Shown piece after piece: positions 1-10,242 of a stretch of 64,000 nucleotides of DNA. Source of the DNA: Butyrivibrio sp. (GTDB taxonomy: Bacteria > Bacillota > Clostridia > Lachnospirales > Lachnospiraceae); contig SVFY01000013.1 of assembly GCA_015056625.1 (NCBI GenBank), positions 21,503 through 85,502 on the forward strand. Reading direction: 5' to 3'. A program made the position numbers and the translations under genes. The notes under the pieces are model-generated. The model saw only the letters and a list, made by a program, of their open reading frames with translations, made no database searches and was not told where the DNA came from. Every line of letters begins with the position of its first letter. Position 1 is the first letter of the stretch.

Positions 1-448
1 CGTTAAGCCTCATCTCTTCGTAGATATCTGTGTGATTGATATCTATTACAGACTTCCCTCCCATAGTTTTGTCAAAGTCTCCTCTGGCCGCGACAAACTC
101 GGAAAGAATCTCTGCGATCTCTGATTTTTTGTTGTTGCCAATAGCCAGATCTATGGCATCATCTTTTTTGACACCCTCCATCCCCGTCTCAACATAGCAG
201 CCAACTGCCACAACTATGGCATCAGGATTCTCCTTTTTTGACTTGTGGAGCATCTGTCTGGACTTTCTGTCAGCTATGTTTGTGACAGTACAGGTGTTGA
301 TGATATAGACATCTGCCTTTTCATTAAATGGCACGATCATGCAGCCAGCATCAGAAAGTTTCTGGCTCATGACGTCCATTTCGTAGCTATTTACTTTGCA
401 TCCAAGGTTATGTAGGGCAACCTTTAAGCCTTTAATGTTATTTTCCAT
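1..448 (-). CDS. mtaB: MiaB-like tRNA methylthiotransferase, N-terminal part (cut by window edge)
   Basis: Translating the minus strand from the ATG at 446-448 gives an open frame of about 149 residues that runs off the left edge. It begins MENNIKGLKVALHNLGCKVN and carries the UPF0004-domain cysteines in LGCKVN (near residue 17), NTCTVTN (near 52) and VGCY (near 86), which bind the auxiliary Fe-S cluster of radical-SAM methylthiotransferases. The LGCKVNSYE form fits the MtaB subgroup, which methylthiolates t6A37 of tRNA, better than MiaB or RimO; this subgroup call is from family knowledge. The radical SAM and TRAM domains would lie outside the window. It diverges from the HPr-like gene. Confidence 0.85.
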   Translation of the reverse strand, partial: MENNIKGLKVALHNLGCKVNSYEMDVMSQKLSDAGCMIVPFNEKADVYIINTCTVTNIADRKSRQMLHKSKKENPDAIVVAVGCYVETGMEGVKKDDAIDLAIGNNKKSEIAEILSEFVAARGDFDKTMGGKSVIDINHTDIYEEMRLN

Positions 449-459
449 ACTATATCTCA

Positions 460-488
460 TTGACTTTTTACAATCTTCCGTTTACTAT
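460..488 (+). promoter_or_regulatory. sigma-A-type promoter of the HPr-like gene
   Basis: TTGACT (460-465) and TACTAT (483-488) are separated by exactly 17 bases. An AGGAGG ribosome site follows about 10 bases before the ATG at 515. Prediction by eye only. Confidence 0.65.
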
Positions 489-514
489 TAAGAAGAAAAG
501 GAGGTATTTGCGCA

Positions 515-745
515 ATGAAGACCGTAAAAATTTCACTTAATTCTATCGATAAGGTAAAATCTTTTGTTAACGATATTACGAAGTTTGATTATGACTTCGA
601 TCTCGTTTCTGGAAGATACGTTATCGATGCTAAGTCTATCATGGGTATCTTTTCATTAGATCTTTCAAAGCCTATCGATCTTAACATCCATGCAGAAGAC
701 GGCGCAGATGAGGTTCTCGAGATCTTGAAGCCTTACATGGTCTGA
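515..745 (+). CDS. HPr-like protein lacking the active-site histidine
   Basis: A 76-residue protein of HPr size. The stretch AKSIMGIFSLDLSKP (about residues 39-53) matches the HPr region around regulatory Ser46, including SIMG. The N-terminal loop that carries the phosphorylated His15 (GLHARPA in PTS HPr) is replaced by SIDKVKSFV, so no phosphoryl transfer from Enzyme I is expected. It may act as a regulatory HPr paralogue in the way Crh does in Bacillus, but that is inference. It has its own promoter, a good SD (AAGGAGG) and its own terminator, so it is monocistronic. Confidence 0.8.
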   Translation: MKTVKISLNSIDKVKSFVNDITKFDYDFDLVSGRYVIDAKSIMGIFSLDLSKPIDLNIHAEDGADEVLEILKPYMV

Positions 746-782
746 TCAGAATTTGATCAGATCTTCCAAAAAAGATTATTAT

Positions 783-820
783 AGACCATCTTAAGATTCT
801 TCTTAGGATGGTCTTTTTTT
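783..820 (+). terminator. intrinsic terminator after the HPr-like gene
   Basis: An imperfect hairpin (AGACCATC at 783-790 with GATGGTCT at 807-814) is followed by seven T. It lies between the convergent ends of the HPr-like gene and thiI and probably serves the plus strand best. Confidence 0.8.
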
Positions 821-831
821 GAGCAGAGCAC

Positions 832-2034
832 TTACTTGTTTATCTCAATCACTTCATCAGTCTCAAGCGCTGTGCGAACCAGCTCATCTATCTTTTCTGC
901 GAGGTTCTCTTCATGCCTTTCAATGACATCAAGACGAGGCTTGGTTACAGGGTGCTTTGCCACAAAGATGGTGCAGCAGTCCTCGTAAGGAAGGATCGAT
1001 GTCTCGTAGGCACCTATCTTTTCAGAAATATCTACAATGTCCTGTTTATCAAAAGCAATAAGTGGTCTGTAAACAGGCATATCCCTTACAACTTCTCCGG
1101 TGCACATAAGGCTCTGCATGGTCTGGGAAGCAACCTGTCCGATACTCTCTCCTGTGATAAGTCCCATACATCCGCTCTTTGCCGCAATGATATCTGCGAT
1201 CTTCATCATGTATCTGCGCATGATGATGGTGAGCTCATCGTGTGGACACTTTTCGTAAATGTACATCTGAATGTCTGTAAAGTTGATGACATGAAGCTTG
1301 ATATTACCTGTATACTTTGCGATAACTTTTGCAAGATCAACAACCTTCTGCTTGGCCATCTCGCTTGTATACGGCGGAGCATTGAAATATACCGCCTCAA
1401 GGTCAACACCTCTTTTTGCGATCATGTATCCAGCTACTGGGGAATCAATTCCACCAGACAAAAGAAGCATCGCCTTGCCTGCAGTTCCTATAGGCATTCC
1501 ACCTGGCCCTGGAATGATCTCCGAAAAGATATTGAGCTTTTCTCTGATCTCAACATTGATAAGGATCTGAGGTTCATGAACATCAACTTTCATGCTGTCA
1601 TAGGCGTCAAGAACCTTAGCGCCGATCTCAGCTGCCATCTCCATGGAATCCATAGGATAGCTCTTATCAACTCTTCTTACCTTGATCTTGAAGGTCTTGT
1701 TTTTATCCGGGTATACGCCGTCAACAAAGTCCACTACTGCCTGACAAACTCCGGCAACGTCAGGGAGGTGATTTTCACCATCTCTCTCAATGGAAACTGC
1801 AGGGCATATACCTGTTATTCCAAATACTGTCTGAAGCGCAGAAACAGTCTCATCAAAATCAAAATCCTTGGCTTCTACGTAAACTCTTCCGGCAGTTTTA
1901 GAAATCTCAAAGCTTCCGTCGCACCTTAACAAAACTCTTTTTATCTGCTTAACAAGAGCATCTTCAAAGATATATCTGTTCTTGCCCTTAACTCCGATCT
2001 CTGCATATTTGATTACAAAAGCATGGTACTGCAT
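832..2034 (-). CDS. thiI: tRNA 4-thiouridine synthase ThiI (short form)
   Basis: 400 residues. The N-terminal ferredoxin-like/THUMP part (about 1-165) is followed by a PP-loop ATPase domain with LLLSGGIDSPVAGYM near residue 190. ThiI adenylates U8 of tRNA and inserts sulfur; in many bacteria it also supplies sulfur for the thiamine thiazole. The C-terminal rhodanese domain of the E. coli enzyme is absent, as is usual in Firmicutes, where sulfur is thought to come directly from a dedicated desulfurase. That fits the cysteine desulfurase gene just upstream (10-base gap). SD AAGGAGAG precedes the ATG. It is the last gene of the chaperone-led cluster. Confidence 0.95.
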   Translation of the reverse strand: MQYHAFVIKYAEIGVKGKNRYIFEDALVKQIKRVLLRCDGSFEISKTAGRVYVEAKDFDFDETVSALQTVFGITGICPAVSIERDGENHLPDVAGVCQAVVDFVDGVYPDKNKTFKIKVRRVDKSYPMDSMEMAAEIGAKVLDAYDSMKVDVHEPQILINVEIREKLNIFSEIIPGPGGMPIGTAGKAMLLLSGGIDSPVAGYMIAKRGVDLEAVYFNAPPYTSEMAKQKVVDLAKVIAKYTGNIKLHVINFTDIQMYIYEKCPHDELTIIMRRYMMKIADIIAAKSGCMGLITGESIGQVASQTMQSLMCTGEVVRDMPVYRPLIAFDKQDIVDISEKIGAYETSILPYEDCCTIFVAKHPVTKPRLDVIERHEENLAEKIDELVRTALETDEVIEINK

Positions 2035-2044
2035 ACTTCTCTCC

Positions 2045-3202
2045 TTAATGTCTGTAGAACTTTCTCATGGTTTCCACCTGGCTTTCAAGTGTATCCAAGA
2101 GGTAATCGATTTCTTCCCTGGTAGTTTCCTGTGACATGCTGATCCTGATGGTTGACTCCAAAAGGTCCCTCTCAAGGCCTATTGCCTGAAGTGTGTCTGA
2201 AATATGAGGGTTGTTGGAAGTGCAGGCAGAGCCTGCTGAAACGTAGATCTGCTTGCTGCTTAGCATGTTAAGGATGGTCTCTGCCCTGAGGCCTCTTATG
2301 GAAACGCTGACAATATGCGGAGCACCATTTTCTGCCTCTGGTCCATTTATCTTTATATCGCTGATCCTGGCATTTAATGAGTCGATCAGATATCTTTTTA
2401 GCTCGTAAAGTCTTGCTGTCTTATTATCAAAATCCTCATAGCACATCTTCGCTGCCAGCGCCATTCCAGCAATGCCAGGAACATTTTCTGTACCTGATCT
2501 CATGCCCTTTTGCTGTCCGCCGCCGTAACATATGGGATTTATTTTTGTTCCCTTCCTGATATACAAAAATCCCACACCCTTTGGTCCGTGGATCTTGTGA
2601 CTGCTGACAGATAAAAGATCGATGTTCATGGACCTTGGCCTTATCACCAGCTTGCCATAGGCCTGTACAGCATCCACATGGAAAAGGATCTTATCATCTA
2701 TGGATTTAATAAGCCTGCCAACTTCCTGAACAGGCTCTATAGCGCCAATCTCGTTGTTTACCATCATCATGGATACCAGGATGGTATCCTCTCTTATGGC
2801 ATTTTTCAGGTCATCAAGACTTACAACGCCGCTTTCGTCCACTGGAAGGTGTGTGATCTCAAATCCCTCTTTTTTAAGTGCCTCGCAGGTCTCCAGGACA
2901 GCTGGATGCTCAATGCTGGTGGTAATGATGTGCTTGCCTCTCCAGGCATTTGCCCTTGCCCCTCCAATGATCGCCATGTTGTCAGACTCTGTTCCGCCTG
3001 AGGTAAAGACAATCTCTGCCGGGTCTACTTTTAATGTACCTGCAATTGTCTCTCTAGCTCCAAAAAGTCTATTGGCAGAAAGTGTTCCCATGTGATGAAC
3101 GCTCGATGCATTTCCATATTCTTCTGTCATTATCTTGGCTACAAGCTCAGCGACTTCCTTATAAGCCCTGGTTGTAGCTGAATTATCCAAATACGCTTCC
3201 AT
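2045..3202 (-). CDS. cysteine desulfurase (NifS/IscS family), likely sulfur donor for ThiI
   Basis: A class V aminotransferase-fold PLP enzyme of 385 residues. It shows YLDNSATT at the N terminus, IEHPAVLE, the PLP lysine in SSHKIHGPKG (about residue 200) and the persulfide cysteine loop SAGSACTSN (about residue 325). It would convert cysteine to alanine and enzyme-bound persulfide. I chose the ATG at 3200-3202 because AGGTGAGG lies just upstream; a GTG at 3212-3214 in frame would add four residues. It overlaps or abuts the end of rsmE and is followed by thiI after 10 bases, which suggests tRNA thiolation rather than general Fe-S assembly; no iscU is adjacent. Confidence 0.93.
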   Translation of the reverse strand: MEAYLDNSATTRAYKEVAELVAKIMTEEYGNASSVHHMGTLSANRLFGARETIAGTLKVDPAEIVFTSGGTESDNMAIIGGARANAWRGKHIITTSIEHPAVLETCEALKKEGFEITHLPVDESGVVSLDDLKNAIREDTILVSMMMVNNEIGAIEPVQEVGRLIKSIDDKILFHVDAVQAYGKLVIRPRSMNIDLLSVSSHKIHGPKGVGFLYIRKGTKINPICYGGGQQKGMRSGTENVPGIAGMALAAKMCYEDFDNKTARLYELKRYLIDSLNARISDIKINGPEAENGAPHIVSVSIRGLRAETILNMLSSKQIYVSAGSACTSNNPHISDTLQAIGLERDLLESTIRISMSQETTREEIDYLLDTLESQVETMRKFYRH

Positions 3203-3210
3203 AATCTTCC

Positions 3211-3969
3211 TCACCTTTCAAGGTGATACATAAGCCATGAAATGGCTGTAAATCCTGCAGTCTCCGTTCGAAGTATCCTCTTTCCAAGAGTAATTGGCTT
3301 AATGTCATTATTAAGGCACAGCTCAATTTCCTCTTCTGAAAAGCCGCCCTCCGGTCCTATAAATACCGCAACGCTCTTTCCTGGAGCGATCCTCTCTATG
3401 ATACTCTTTGTAACAGAAATATCCTTGGCGTTTTCATAGGGTATGAGTTTAACATCAATAGCTTCTTTTTTGCAATACTCTATTGCCTGCTTCATTGTAA
3501 GTGGCAGCTCAACTTCCGGAATGATACCGCGCTTACTCTGCTTGGCTGCAGCTTCTGAAATAGCCTGCCATCTCTTTTGCTTGCTGACTGCCTTTTTGTC
3601 ATCAAGCTTAACGATACACCTCTTGGTAGACATTGGAATTATCCTGAAGGCTCCAAGTTCAACCGCCTTCTGGATTATGAGTTCCATCTTGTCCACCTTG
3701 GGAAGCCCCTGGAAAAGATATATCTTAGAGGGAAGCTCATGTCCGTTTTCCTCGATAAAGCAGAGCTTGCCAATTACGCAATCCTCTGTAAAGGATGCTA
3801 TCTCATAAAAGAGCTCTTTTCCGGAATCGTCTGAGAGAATACTGACAGAAAACTGCTCTCCCACCTTCATCCTGAGGACATTGGCTATGTGGTTGTAGTC
3901 GCTGCCTGTTATCTGAACTTCCTTGTAATCAGAAGATAACTGCGAGCTCTCAACAAAAAAGTGATACAT
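3211..3969 (-). CDS. rsmE: 16S rRNA m3U1498 methyltransferase RsmE
   Basis: 252 residues, the family's usual length. There is an N-terminal PUA-like region, then a SPOUT methyltransferase domain whose C-terminal knot motifs are visible: IGPEGGFSEEE near residue 205 and LGKRILRTETA near residue 230. It methylates N3 of U1498 in the 16S rRNA decoding site. Its start overlaps the prmA stop by one base (TAATG), implying translational coupling. The prmA-rsmE pair downstream of dnaJ is the conserved Firmicutes arrangement. Confidence 0.95.
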   Translation of the reverse strand: MYHFFVESSQLSSDYKEVQITGSDYNHIANVLRMKVGEQFSVSILSDDSGKELFYEIASFTEDCVIGKLCFIEENGHELPSKIYLFQGLPKVDKMELIIQKAVELGAFRIIPMSTKRCIVKLDDKKAVSKQKRWQAISEAAAKQSKRGIIPEVELPLTMKQAIEYCKKEAIDVKLIPYENAKDISVTKSIIERIAPGKSVAVFIGPEGGFSEEEIELCLNNDIKPITLGKRILRTETAGFTAISWLMYHLER

Positions 3970-5006
3970 TAGTTTTTCCTCGAAGTGATTGAAACCCAGT
4001 CGCCCTGGTGGTGGATCTCAAGTATCTCAAGACCTGCATCCAGGTGCGCCTTCTTGACCTCTTCTTCCTTGGTATCAATGATACCTGAAGTTATGTAGAT
4101 ACCGCCTGACTTTAAGTTATTAAGTATTACTGGTGTAAGAGGAACAAGGACATTAGCAAGGATATTGGCTACAACAACATCATACTTGTCATATCCAACC
4201 TTGTCCTGAACCTGTTTATCATCAATGATATTTCCGATCATCATCTCAAATTTATCCTCTGAGATGCCGTTGTTTTCCATGTTTTCTTTTACTGCTGGAA
4301 CTGCGCACTTATCAAGGTCTGTTCCTACCGCATGCTTTGCTCCAAACATAAGCGCCAGTATCGATAAGACTCCGCTTCCTGTTCCAACGTCCAAAAGCTC
4401 AGTATCCTTGGTAACATATTTTTTAAGCATTCTGATGCAGAGCTGTGTTGTCTCATGCATACCTGTTCCGAATGCTGTTCCAGGATCTATGTGAAGGACC
4501 ATGTTTGCCTTTTCCTGATCCTCATCCGACTCTTTCTCCCAGGAAGGAATAACCAGGATATCGTCGATAAAGAACTTGTGGAAGTACTGCTTCCAGTTGT
4601 TGATCCAGTCTATATCCTCTGTAACATCTACAGAAATAGTACCATCTCCTATATCAGAAAAACTCTTAAGTTCTAAAAGCTTCTCCCTGATGGCTTCCTG
4701 CATCTGCTCGGGAGTTCTCTTTTCTGTAACATACTCGCCATTATCATCAGGAAGAGAAACTGTGAGCATATTGTCATCATCTATCTCTAAAAAGAAACTA
4801 AGATAAGCTACGCCCTTTTCTATCACAGGGCCATTGTCATCAGGCTCAAGTTCCGGAGCATCAATAAACATCTGCTCTTTATCTGCAGCTGACAGAGGTA
4901 CATTGTCCTCGATCTGAGCTCCAAAAAGGCCGATATCCTCAAGGTAGCTTACTATGATATCTTCTGACTCCTCATTGGTTCTTATCCTAAATCTCATCCA
5001 CTTCAT
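3969..5006 (-). CDS. prmA: ribosomal protein L11 methyltransferase PrmA
   Basis: 345 residues. An N-terminal substrate-recognition domain (about 1-140, with an acidic insertion) is followed by a Rossmann methyltransferase domain. AdoMet motif I is LLDVGTGSGVLSI (near residue 200), the acidic residue TDLD ends strand 2, and VVVANILANV is the motif IV equivalent. It trimethylates L11. AAGGAG precedes the ATG. A terminator hairpin separates it from dnaJ, so it may be expressed mainly by read-through or from an unseen promoter. Confidence 0.94.
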   Translation of the reverse strand: MKWMRFRIRTNEESEDIIVSYLEDIGLFGAQIEDNVPLSAADKEQMFIDAPELEPDDNGPVIEKGVAYLSFFLEIDDDNMLTVSLPDDNGEYVTEKRTPEQMQEAIREKLLELKSFSDIGDGTISVDVTEDIDWINNWKQYFHKFFIDDILVIPSWEKESDEDQEKANMVLHIDPGTAFGTGMHETTQLCIRMLKKYVTKDTELLDVGTGSGVLSILALMFGAKHAVGTDLDKCAVPAVKENMENNGISEDKFEMMIGNIIDDKQVQDKVGYDKYDVVVANILANVLVPLTPVILNNLKSGGIYITSGIIDTKEEEVKKAHLDAGLEILEIHHQGDWVSITSRKN

Positions 5007-5027
5007 AATGTGCTCCTTTATAAGCGC

Positions 5028-5070
5028 AAAAAGAAAACTTCCGTAGTTATTATAACCTAACTACGGAAGT
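5028..5070 (-). terminator. intrinsic terminator between dnaJ and prmA
   Basis: A perfect 13-bp stem (5037-5049 with 5058-5070, 8-base loop) is followed on the minus strand by a T-rich tail (complement of 5028-5036). It would end or attenuate the hrcA-grpE-dnaK-dnaJ message before prmA. Confidence 0.8.
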
Positions 5071-5083
5071 ATATCATATATCG

Positions 5084-6262
5084 TTAAGTTTCCCAAAACT
5101 TTTTCTTCTTTTTTCCACCACCGCCTGATGGATCCTTATCATCTGAACCCATTAGCCTGTCAGCTGCTGTAAGGGAATCTCCTGTCTTCTCATCGAATTT
5201 CTTGAGAAGCTCCTTGGCCTCTTTAGAGAGCTTTTCCGGAACCTGAACTACGAGGGTTACGTAGTGATCACCTCTCTGCTCCTTGTCCCTAAGTGATGGA
5301 ACACCCTTGCCACGAAGTCTTACTCTGGTATCTGTCTGGGTACCAGCCTTAACATCGTAAGCAACCTTGCCATCAACTGTATCTATAAGAACTGTTCCTC
5401 CAAGAGCTGCTACTGCAAAGGATACTGGAACCATTGAGTAGATGTTATAGCCCTCTCTCTGGAAGATAGGATGATCTGAAACAACAACCTCTACAAGGAG
5501 GTCTCCTCTTGGTCCGCCGTTTACACCAGGCTCACCCTTTTCTCTGATCCTTACGCTCTGGCCATTATCTATACCTGCAGGAATAGTAACTTTTATCTTC
5601 TTTCTGCTGGCGATATATCCTGTTCCGTGACATTCACTGCACTTATCCTTGATAACCTTACCAGTACCTCCGCAGTCTGGACAGGTCTGAACATTTCTTA
5701 CTGTTCCAAAGAAGGACTGCTGTGTATAGACGATCTGTCCCTTACCACCACATTTACTACAGGTCTGTGGTGATGTTCCAGGCTTGGCACCTGTTCCGTG
5801 ACAGGTTGGGCATGGATCCTTGATTGTAAGATCCAGCTCTTTTTCACAGCCAAATACAGCCTCAAGGAAGGTTATGCGAACGCTGGCACGAAGATTGGCT
5901 CCCTTTGAAGGGCCGTTCCTTGTGGCACCACGTGATCTGCCGCCTCCAAAGAAATCTCCAAAAATATCTCCAAAGATATCTCCAAAGTCTGCTCCGTTGA
6001 AATCAAAGCCTCCGAATCCACCGGCTCCGCCTTCAAATGCTGCATGTCCAAACTGGTCGTACTGACGCTTCTTTTCTGGGTCACTTAAAACCGCATAAGC
6101 CTCAGATGCTTCCTTGAACTTCTCAGCTGCTGAATCATCACCGGGGTTCATATCAGGATGATACTTCTTAGCAAGGACTCTGTATGCTTTTTTAATCTCT
6201 TCGTCCGAAGCATTCTTGCCAACACCAAGGACTTCATAATAATCGCGTTTCTGCTCTGCCAT
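5084..6262 (-). CDS. dnaJ: chaperone protein DnaJ (Hsp40)
   Basis: 392 residues with the full class A layout: J domain with the HPD motif ([11 protein letters not shown], about 30-40), a Gly/Phe-rich linker (about 75-110), and four CxxCxGxG zinc repeats ([32 protein letters not shown], about 150-215). The two beta-sandwich substrate domains follow, ending in a Lys-rich tail. It stimulates DnaK's ATPase and delivers substrates. GAGG precedes the ATG by seven bases. It lies 87 bases after dnaK, with a hairpin between them. Confidence 0.97.
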   Translation of the reverse strand: MAEQKRDYYEVLGVGKNASDEEIKKAYRVLAKKYHPDMNPGDDSAAEKFKEASEAYAVLSDPEKKRQYDQFGHAAFEGGAGGFGGFDFNGADFGDIFGDIFGDFFGGGRSRGATRNGPSKGANLRASVRITFLEAVFGCEKELDLTIKDPCPTCHGTGAKPGTSPQTCSKCGGKGQIVYTQQSFFGTVRNVQTCPDCGGTGKVIKDKCSECHGTGYIASRKKIKVTIPAGIDNGQSVRIREKGEPGVNGGPRGDLLVEVVVSDHPIFQREGYNIYSMVPVSFAVAALGGTVLIDTVDGKVAYDVKAGTQTDTRVRLRGKGVPSLRDKEQRGDHYVTLVVQVPEKLSKEAKELLKKFDEKTGDSLTAADRLMGSDDKDPSGGGGKKKKKFWET

Positions 6263-6297
6263 ATATATTCCTCATATCTGTTTGGTCTTCATGGTTT

Positions 6298-6327
6298 TAG
6301 GCTGCAATGTGCAAGCACAGCAGCCTA
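6298..6327 (-). other. intercistronic stem-loop between dnaK and dnaJ
   Basis: TAGGCTGC (6298-6305) pairs with GCAGCCTA (6320-6327), and the inner TGTGC pairs with GCACA. There is no T tract after it on either strand, so it is not a standard terminator. It could be an RNA-processing or mRNA-stability element that sets the dnaK:dnaJ ratio; that role is inference. Confidence 0.45.
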
Positions 6328-6349
6328 TAACTATGAATCCCTATATCAC

Positions 6350-8290
<1,941 letters not shown>

Positions 8291-8302
8291 TTATCATCGT
8301 CC

Positions 8303-9001
8303 TTACGGCGTAACACCTACCATGCTGTGTCTTAGCACGGTATCGTGGAACATATATCCCTTTTGAAGTTCCTGTGCAACTATTCCTGATCCATACTCTT
8401 CACTCTCTACCTGCATTACTGCGTTGTGGAAGTTAGGATCAAATTCTTTTCCCACAGCTTCAATCGGGGTTACTCCAAGATTCTCAAGCTCTGTAACAAG
8501 CTGCTTGTAAATCTTGTTCATGCCGTCTGCAAAAGCTCCGTCCTTTTCAGATTCAGGAACTGCTGCAAGACCTCTTTCAAAGTTATCTACTATTGGAAGG
8601 AGCTTCTCAAGGATATTGCTCTGTCCAAGTTCAAACTGCTGTGCCTTCTCTTTATCTGTTCTCTTTCTGAAGTTCTCGAATTCTGCCATCTGGCGCAGAA
8701 CCTTGTCATTCAGCTCATCTACCTTTTCCTGAAGAGGGTTCTTTTTTTCTTTCTTGTTAAAGAGCCCCTTCTTTTTATCTTCCTCTTTGGAATCTCCGGA
8801 TTCCTTTTCTGAAGAAGCATCTTCTGTTGCAGCTTCCTGCTCACCTTCCTCTTTGGAAGTATCTACTGCTTCTTCCTTTTCCTTATCCTTATCCTTAGCT
8901 TCCTGCTCAAGCTCCTCCATGATGTTCTCAAGAACTTCTTCTTTGTCCTTGTCCATGGCCTTTTCGCCCTTTGCAGAAGCGTTCTTTTTTGCTTCGCTCA
9001 A
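8303..9001 (-). CDS. grpE: nucleotide exchange factor GrpE
   Basis: 232 residues. The first 85 or so form an acidic, Lys/Glu/Asp-rich, probably disordered extension (EEEAVDTSKEEGEQEAATED and similar). This leads into the coiled coil (PLQEKVDELNDKVLRQMAEFENFRKRTDKEK region) and the beta domain ending GYMFHDTVLRHSMVGV. It releases ADP from DnaK. The start is a TTG at 8999-9001, eight bases after AGGAGG; the next ATG (codon 16) lacks such a site. The long acidic tail makes it larger than a typical GrpE of about 180-200 residues. Confidence 0.93.
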   Translation of the reverse strand: MSEAKKNASAKGEKAMDKDKEEVLENIMEELEQEAKDKDKEKEEAVDTSKEEGEQEAATEDASSEKESGDSKEEDKKKGLFNKKEKKNPLQEKVDELNDKVLRQMAEFENFRKRTDKEKAQQFELGQSNILEKLLPIVDNFERGLAAVPESEKDGAFADGMNKIYKQLVTELENLGVTPIEAVGKEFDPNFHNAVMQVESEEYGSGIVAQELQKGYMFHDTVLRHSMVGVTP

Positions 9002-9022
9002 ATCAAATGCCTCCTTAAATTG

Positions 9023-10054
9023 CTATTCCTTTTTATACAGATCATCAAGCGCATGTCGCATATTTTTCAAAGTTGAGATAACTTTGTCATAATCCATTCG
9101 CTTAGGTCCAATGATTCCAACGGTACCCTTCATGCCATCGCCCAGTTCATAGGTTGCAGTTACAACGCTGCAGTCCTTCATGGCCTGTACAGGAGTCTCA
9201 TTACCGATGTAAACCTGTATGCCTGTCTCTCCGTTCTCAGCAGAAAGAGTATTCTCTACAATACTGGACAGATCGCTTGTATCCTCAAAGGTGCTAAGAA
9301 GCTCACTTGCCTTGGCATTATCAGTAAGCTCAGGATACTTAAAGAAGTTGGTGGTTCCGCTTGTATATATCTGAAGATCTTCATCAGCTGTAATTGATTC
9401 TGCAGCTGCATCGATCACGTTACCTATGATCTCACTGTGGATACCTGCCTCCTGCTTAACCGAAGCTATAAGGCCAAGATTGATATCCTCAACTGCCAGT
9501 CCGTCAAGCCTTGTATTAAGCAATATGTTTAGCTTGAGCATCGTGGCATCATCCAAAACCTCTTCTACAGTAATGATCTTGTTCTTGATAACATTGCCTT
9601 CAATGACGATAGTTGCAAGGAGATGTTCATCATCTACCTTGGAAATCTGGATGAACTTAAGCTTGTTCTTGCGGATCTGCGGAGCAGAGATCATTGTGGC
9701 GTAATTGGTATCAACCGCCAGGGTCTTGGCCACCTGCTTAAGGAGATTCTCAAGCTTCTCTTCCTTATCAAGAAGCATCTCCTTCATGTTCTCAACTTCC
9801 TTCTCCTTGTCCCTAAGCATCTCATCTACATATACTCTGTAGCCTTGATCTGAAGGGATACGACCAGCTGAAGTGTGGGGTTGCAAAATAAGTCCCATCT
9901 CCTCAAGGTCTGCCATCTCATTTCTGATGGTGGCTGAGCTTAGGTTAAGATCCGTATACTTGGAAATGGTTCTACTGCCTACAGGCTCACCTGTCTCCAA
10001 ATAATTCTTAACTATTGCATGAAGTATTATCCTTTTTCTCTCGTCAAGTTCCAA
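9023..10054 (-). CDS. hrcA: heat-inducible transcription repressor HrcA
   Basis: 343 residues. The N-terminal winged helix (LDERKRIILHAIVKNYLETGEPVGS, then SSATIRNEMADLEEMGLI with PHTSAGRIPSDQGYRVYVD) is the HrcA signature. The C-terminal GAF-like domain ends with VGIIGPKRMDYDKVISTL. HrcA binds CIRCE and represses chaperone genes; GroEL feedback keeps it active in Bacillus. Here a perfect CIRCE lies 54 bases upstream of its ATG, so the repressor controls its own operon. Confidence 0.96.
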   Translation of the reverse strand: MELDERKRIILHAIVKNYLETGEPVGSRTISKYTDLNLSSATIRNEMADLEEMGLILQPHTSAGRIPSDQGYRVYVDEMLRDKEKEVENMKEMLLDKEEKLENLLKQVAKTLAVDTNYATMISAPQIRKNKLKFIQISKVDDEHLLATIVIEGNVIKNKIITVEEVLDDATMLKLNILLNTRLDGLAVEDINLGLIASVKQEAGIHSEIIGNVIDAAAESITADEDLQIYTSGTTNFFKYPELTDNAKASELLSTFEDTSDLSSIVENTLSAENGETGIQVYIGNETPVQAMKDCSVVTATYELGDGMKGTVGIIGPKRMDYDKVISTLKNMRHALDDLYKKE

Positions 10055-10107
10055 ACTGCACCTCTTCCTCTGTTAACCGGTTTTCATTGGAATGGTTCTT
10101 TGGGATA

Positions 10108-10134
10108 TTAGCACTCACCTCTTTCGAGTGCTAA
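10108..10134 (-). promoter_or_regulatory. CIRCE operator (HrcA binding site)
   Basis: TTAGCACTC, nine bases, then GAGTGCTAA: both arms match the CIRCE consensus perfectly. It lies immediately downstream of the predicted -10 box, so bound HrcA would block initiation. This was the only CIRCE I noticed in the window. Confidence 0.98.
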
Positions 10135-10149
10135 CATCTTCTGTATCAT

Positions 10150-10178
10150 AAAATATCACTAGCAGACCACAATGTCAA
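10150..10178 (-). promoter_or_regulatory. promoter of the hrcA-grpE-dnaK-dnaJ operon
   Basis: On the minus strand TTGACA (complement of 10173-10178) and TATTTT (complement of 10150-10155) are 17 bases apart. The -35 box is a perfect consensus and the CIRCE covers the expected start site. Confidence 0.85.
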
Positions 10179-10201
10179 CATCTGCTTTCTAAAATAAGCA
10201 T

Positions 10202-10229
10202 AAAAAAAGCAGGCGACTAAGCGCCTGCT
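10202..10229 (-). terminator. intrinsic terminator of the histone-like gene
   Basis: An 8-bp GC-rich stem (AGCAGGCG at 10208-10215 with CGCCTGCT at 10222-10229) is followed on the minus strand by seven T (complement of 10202-10208). Confidence 0.9.
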
Positions 10230-10242
10230 TAATATTTTAATA

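Noticed and set aside
913..1929. 338-residue plus-strand open frame opposite thiI
   Set aside because: It is fully antisense to a clear thiI, with no ribosome site and Cys/His/Ser-rich composition typical of a reverse-strand shadow.
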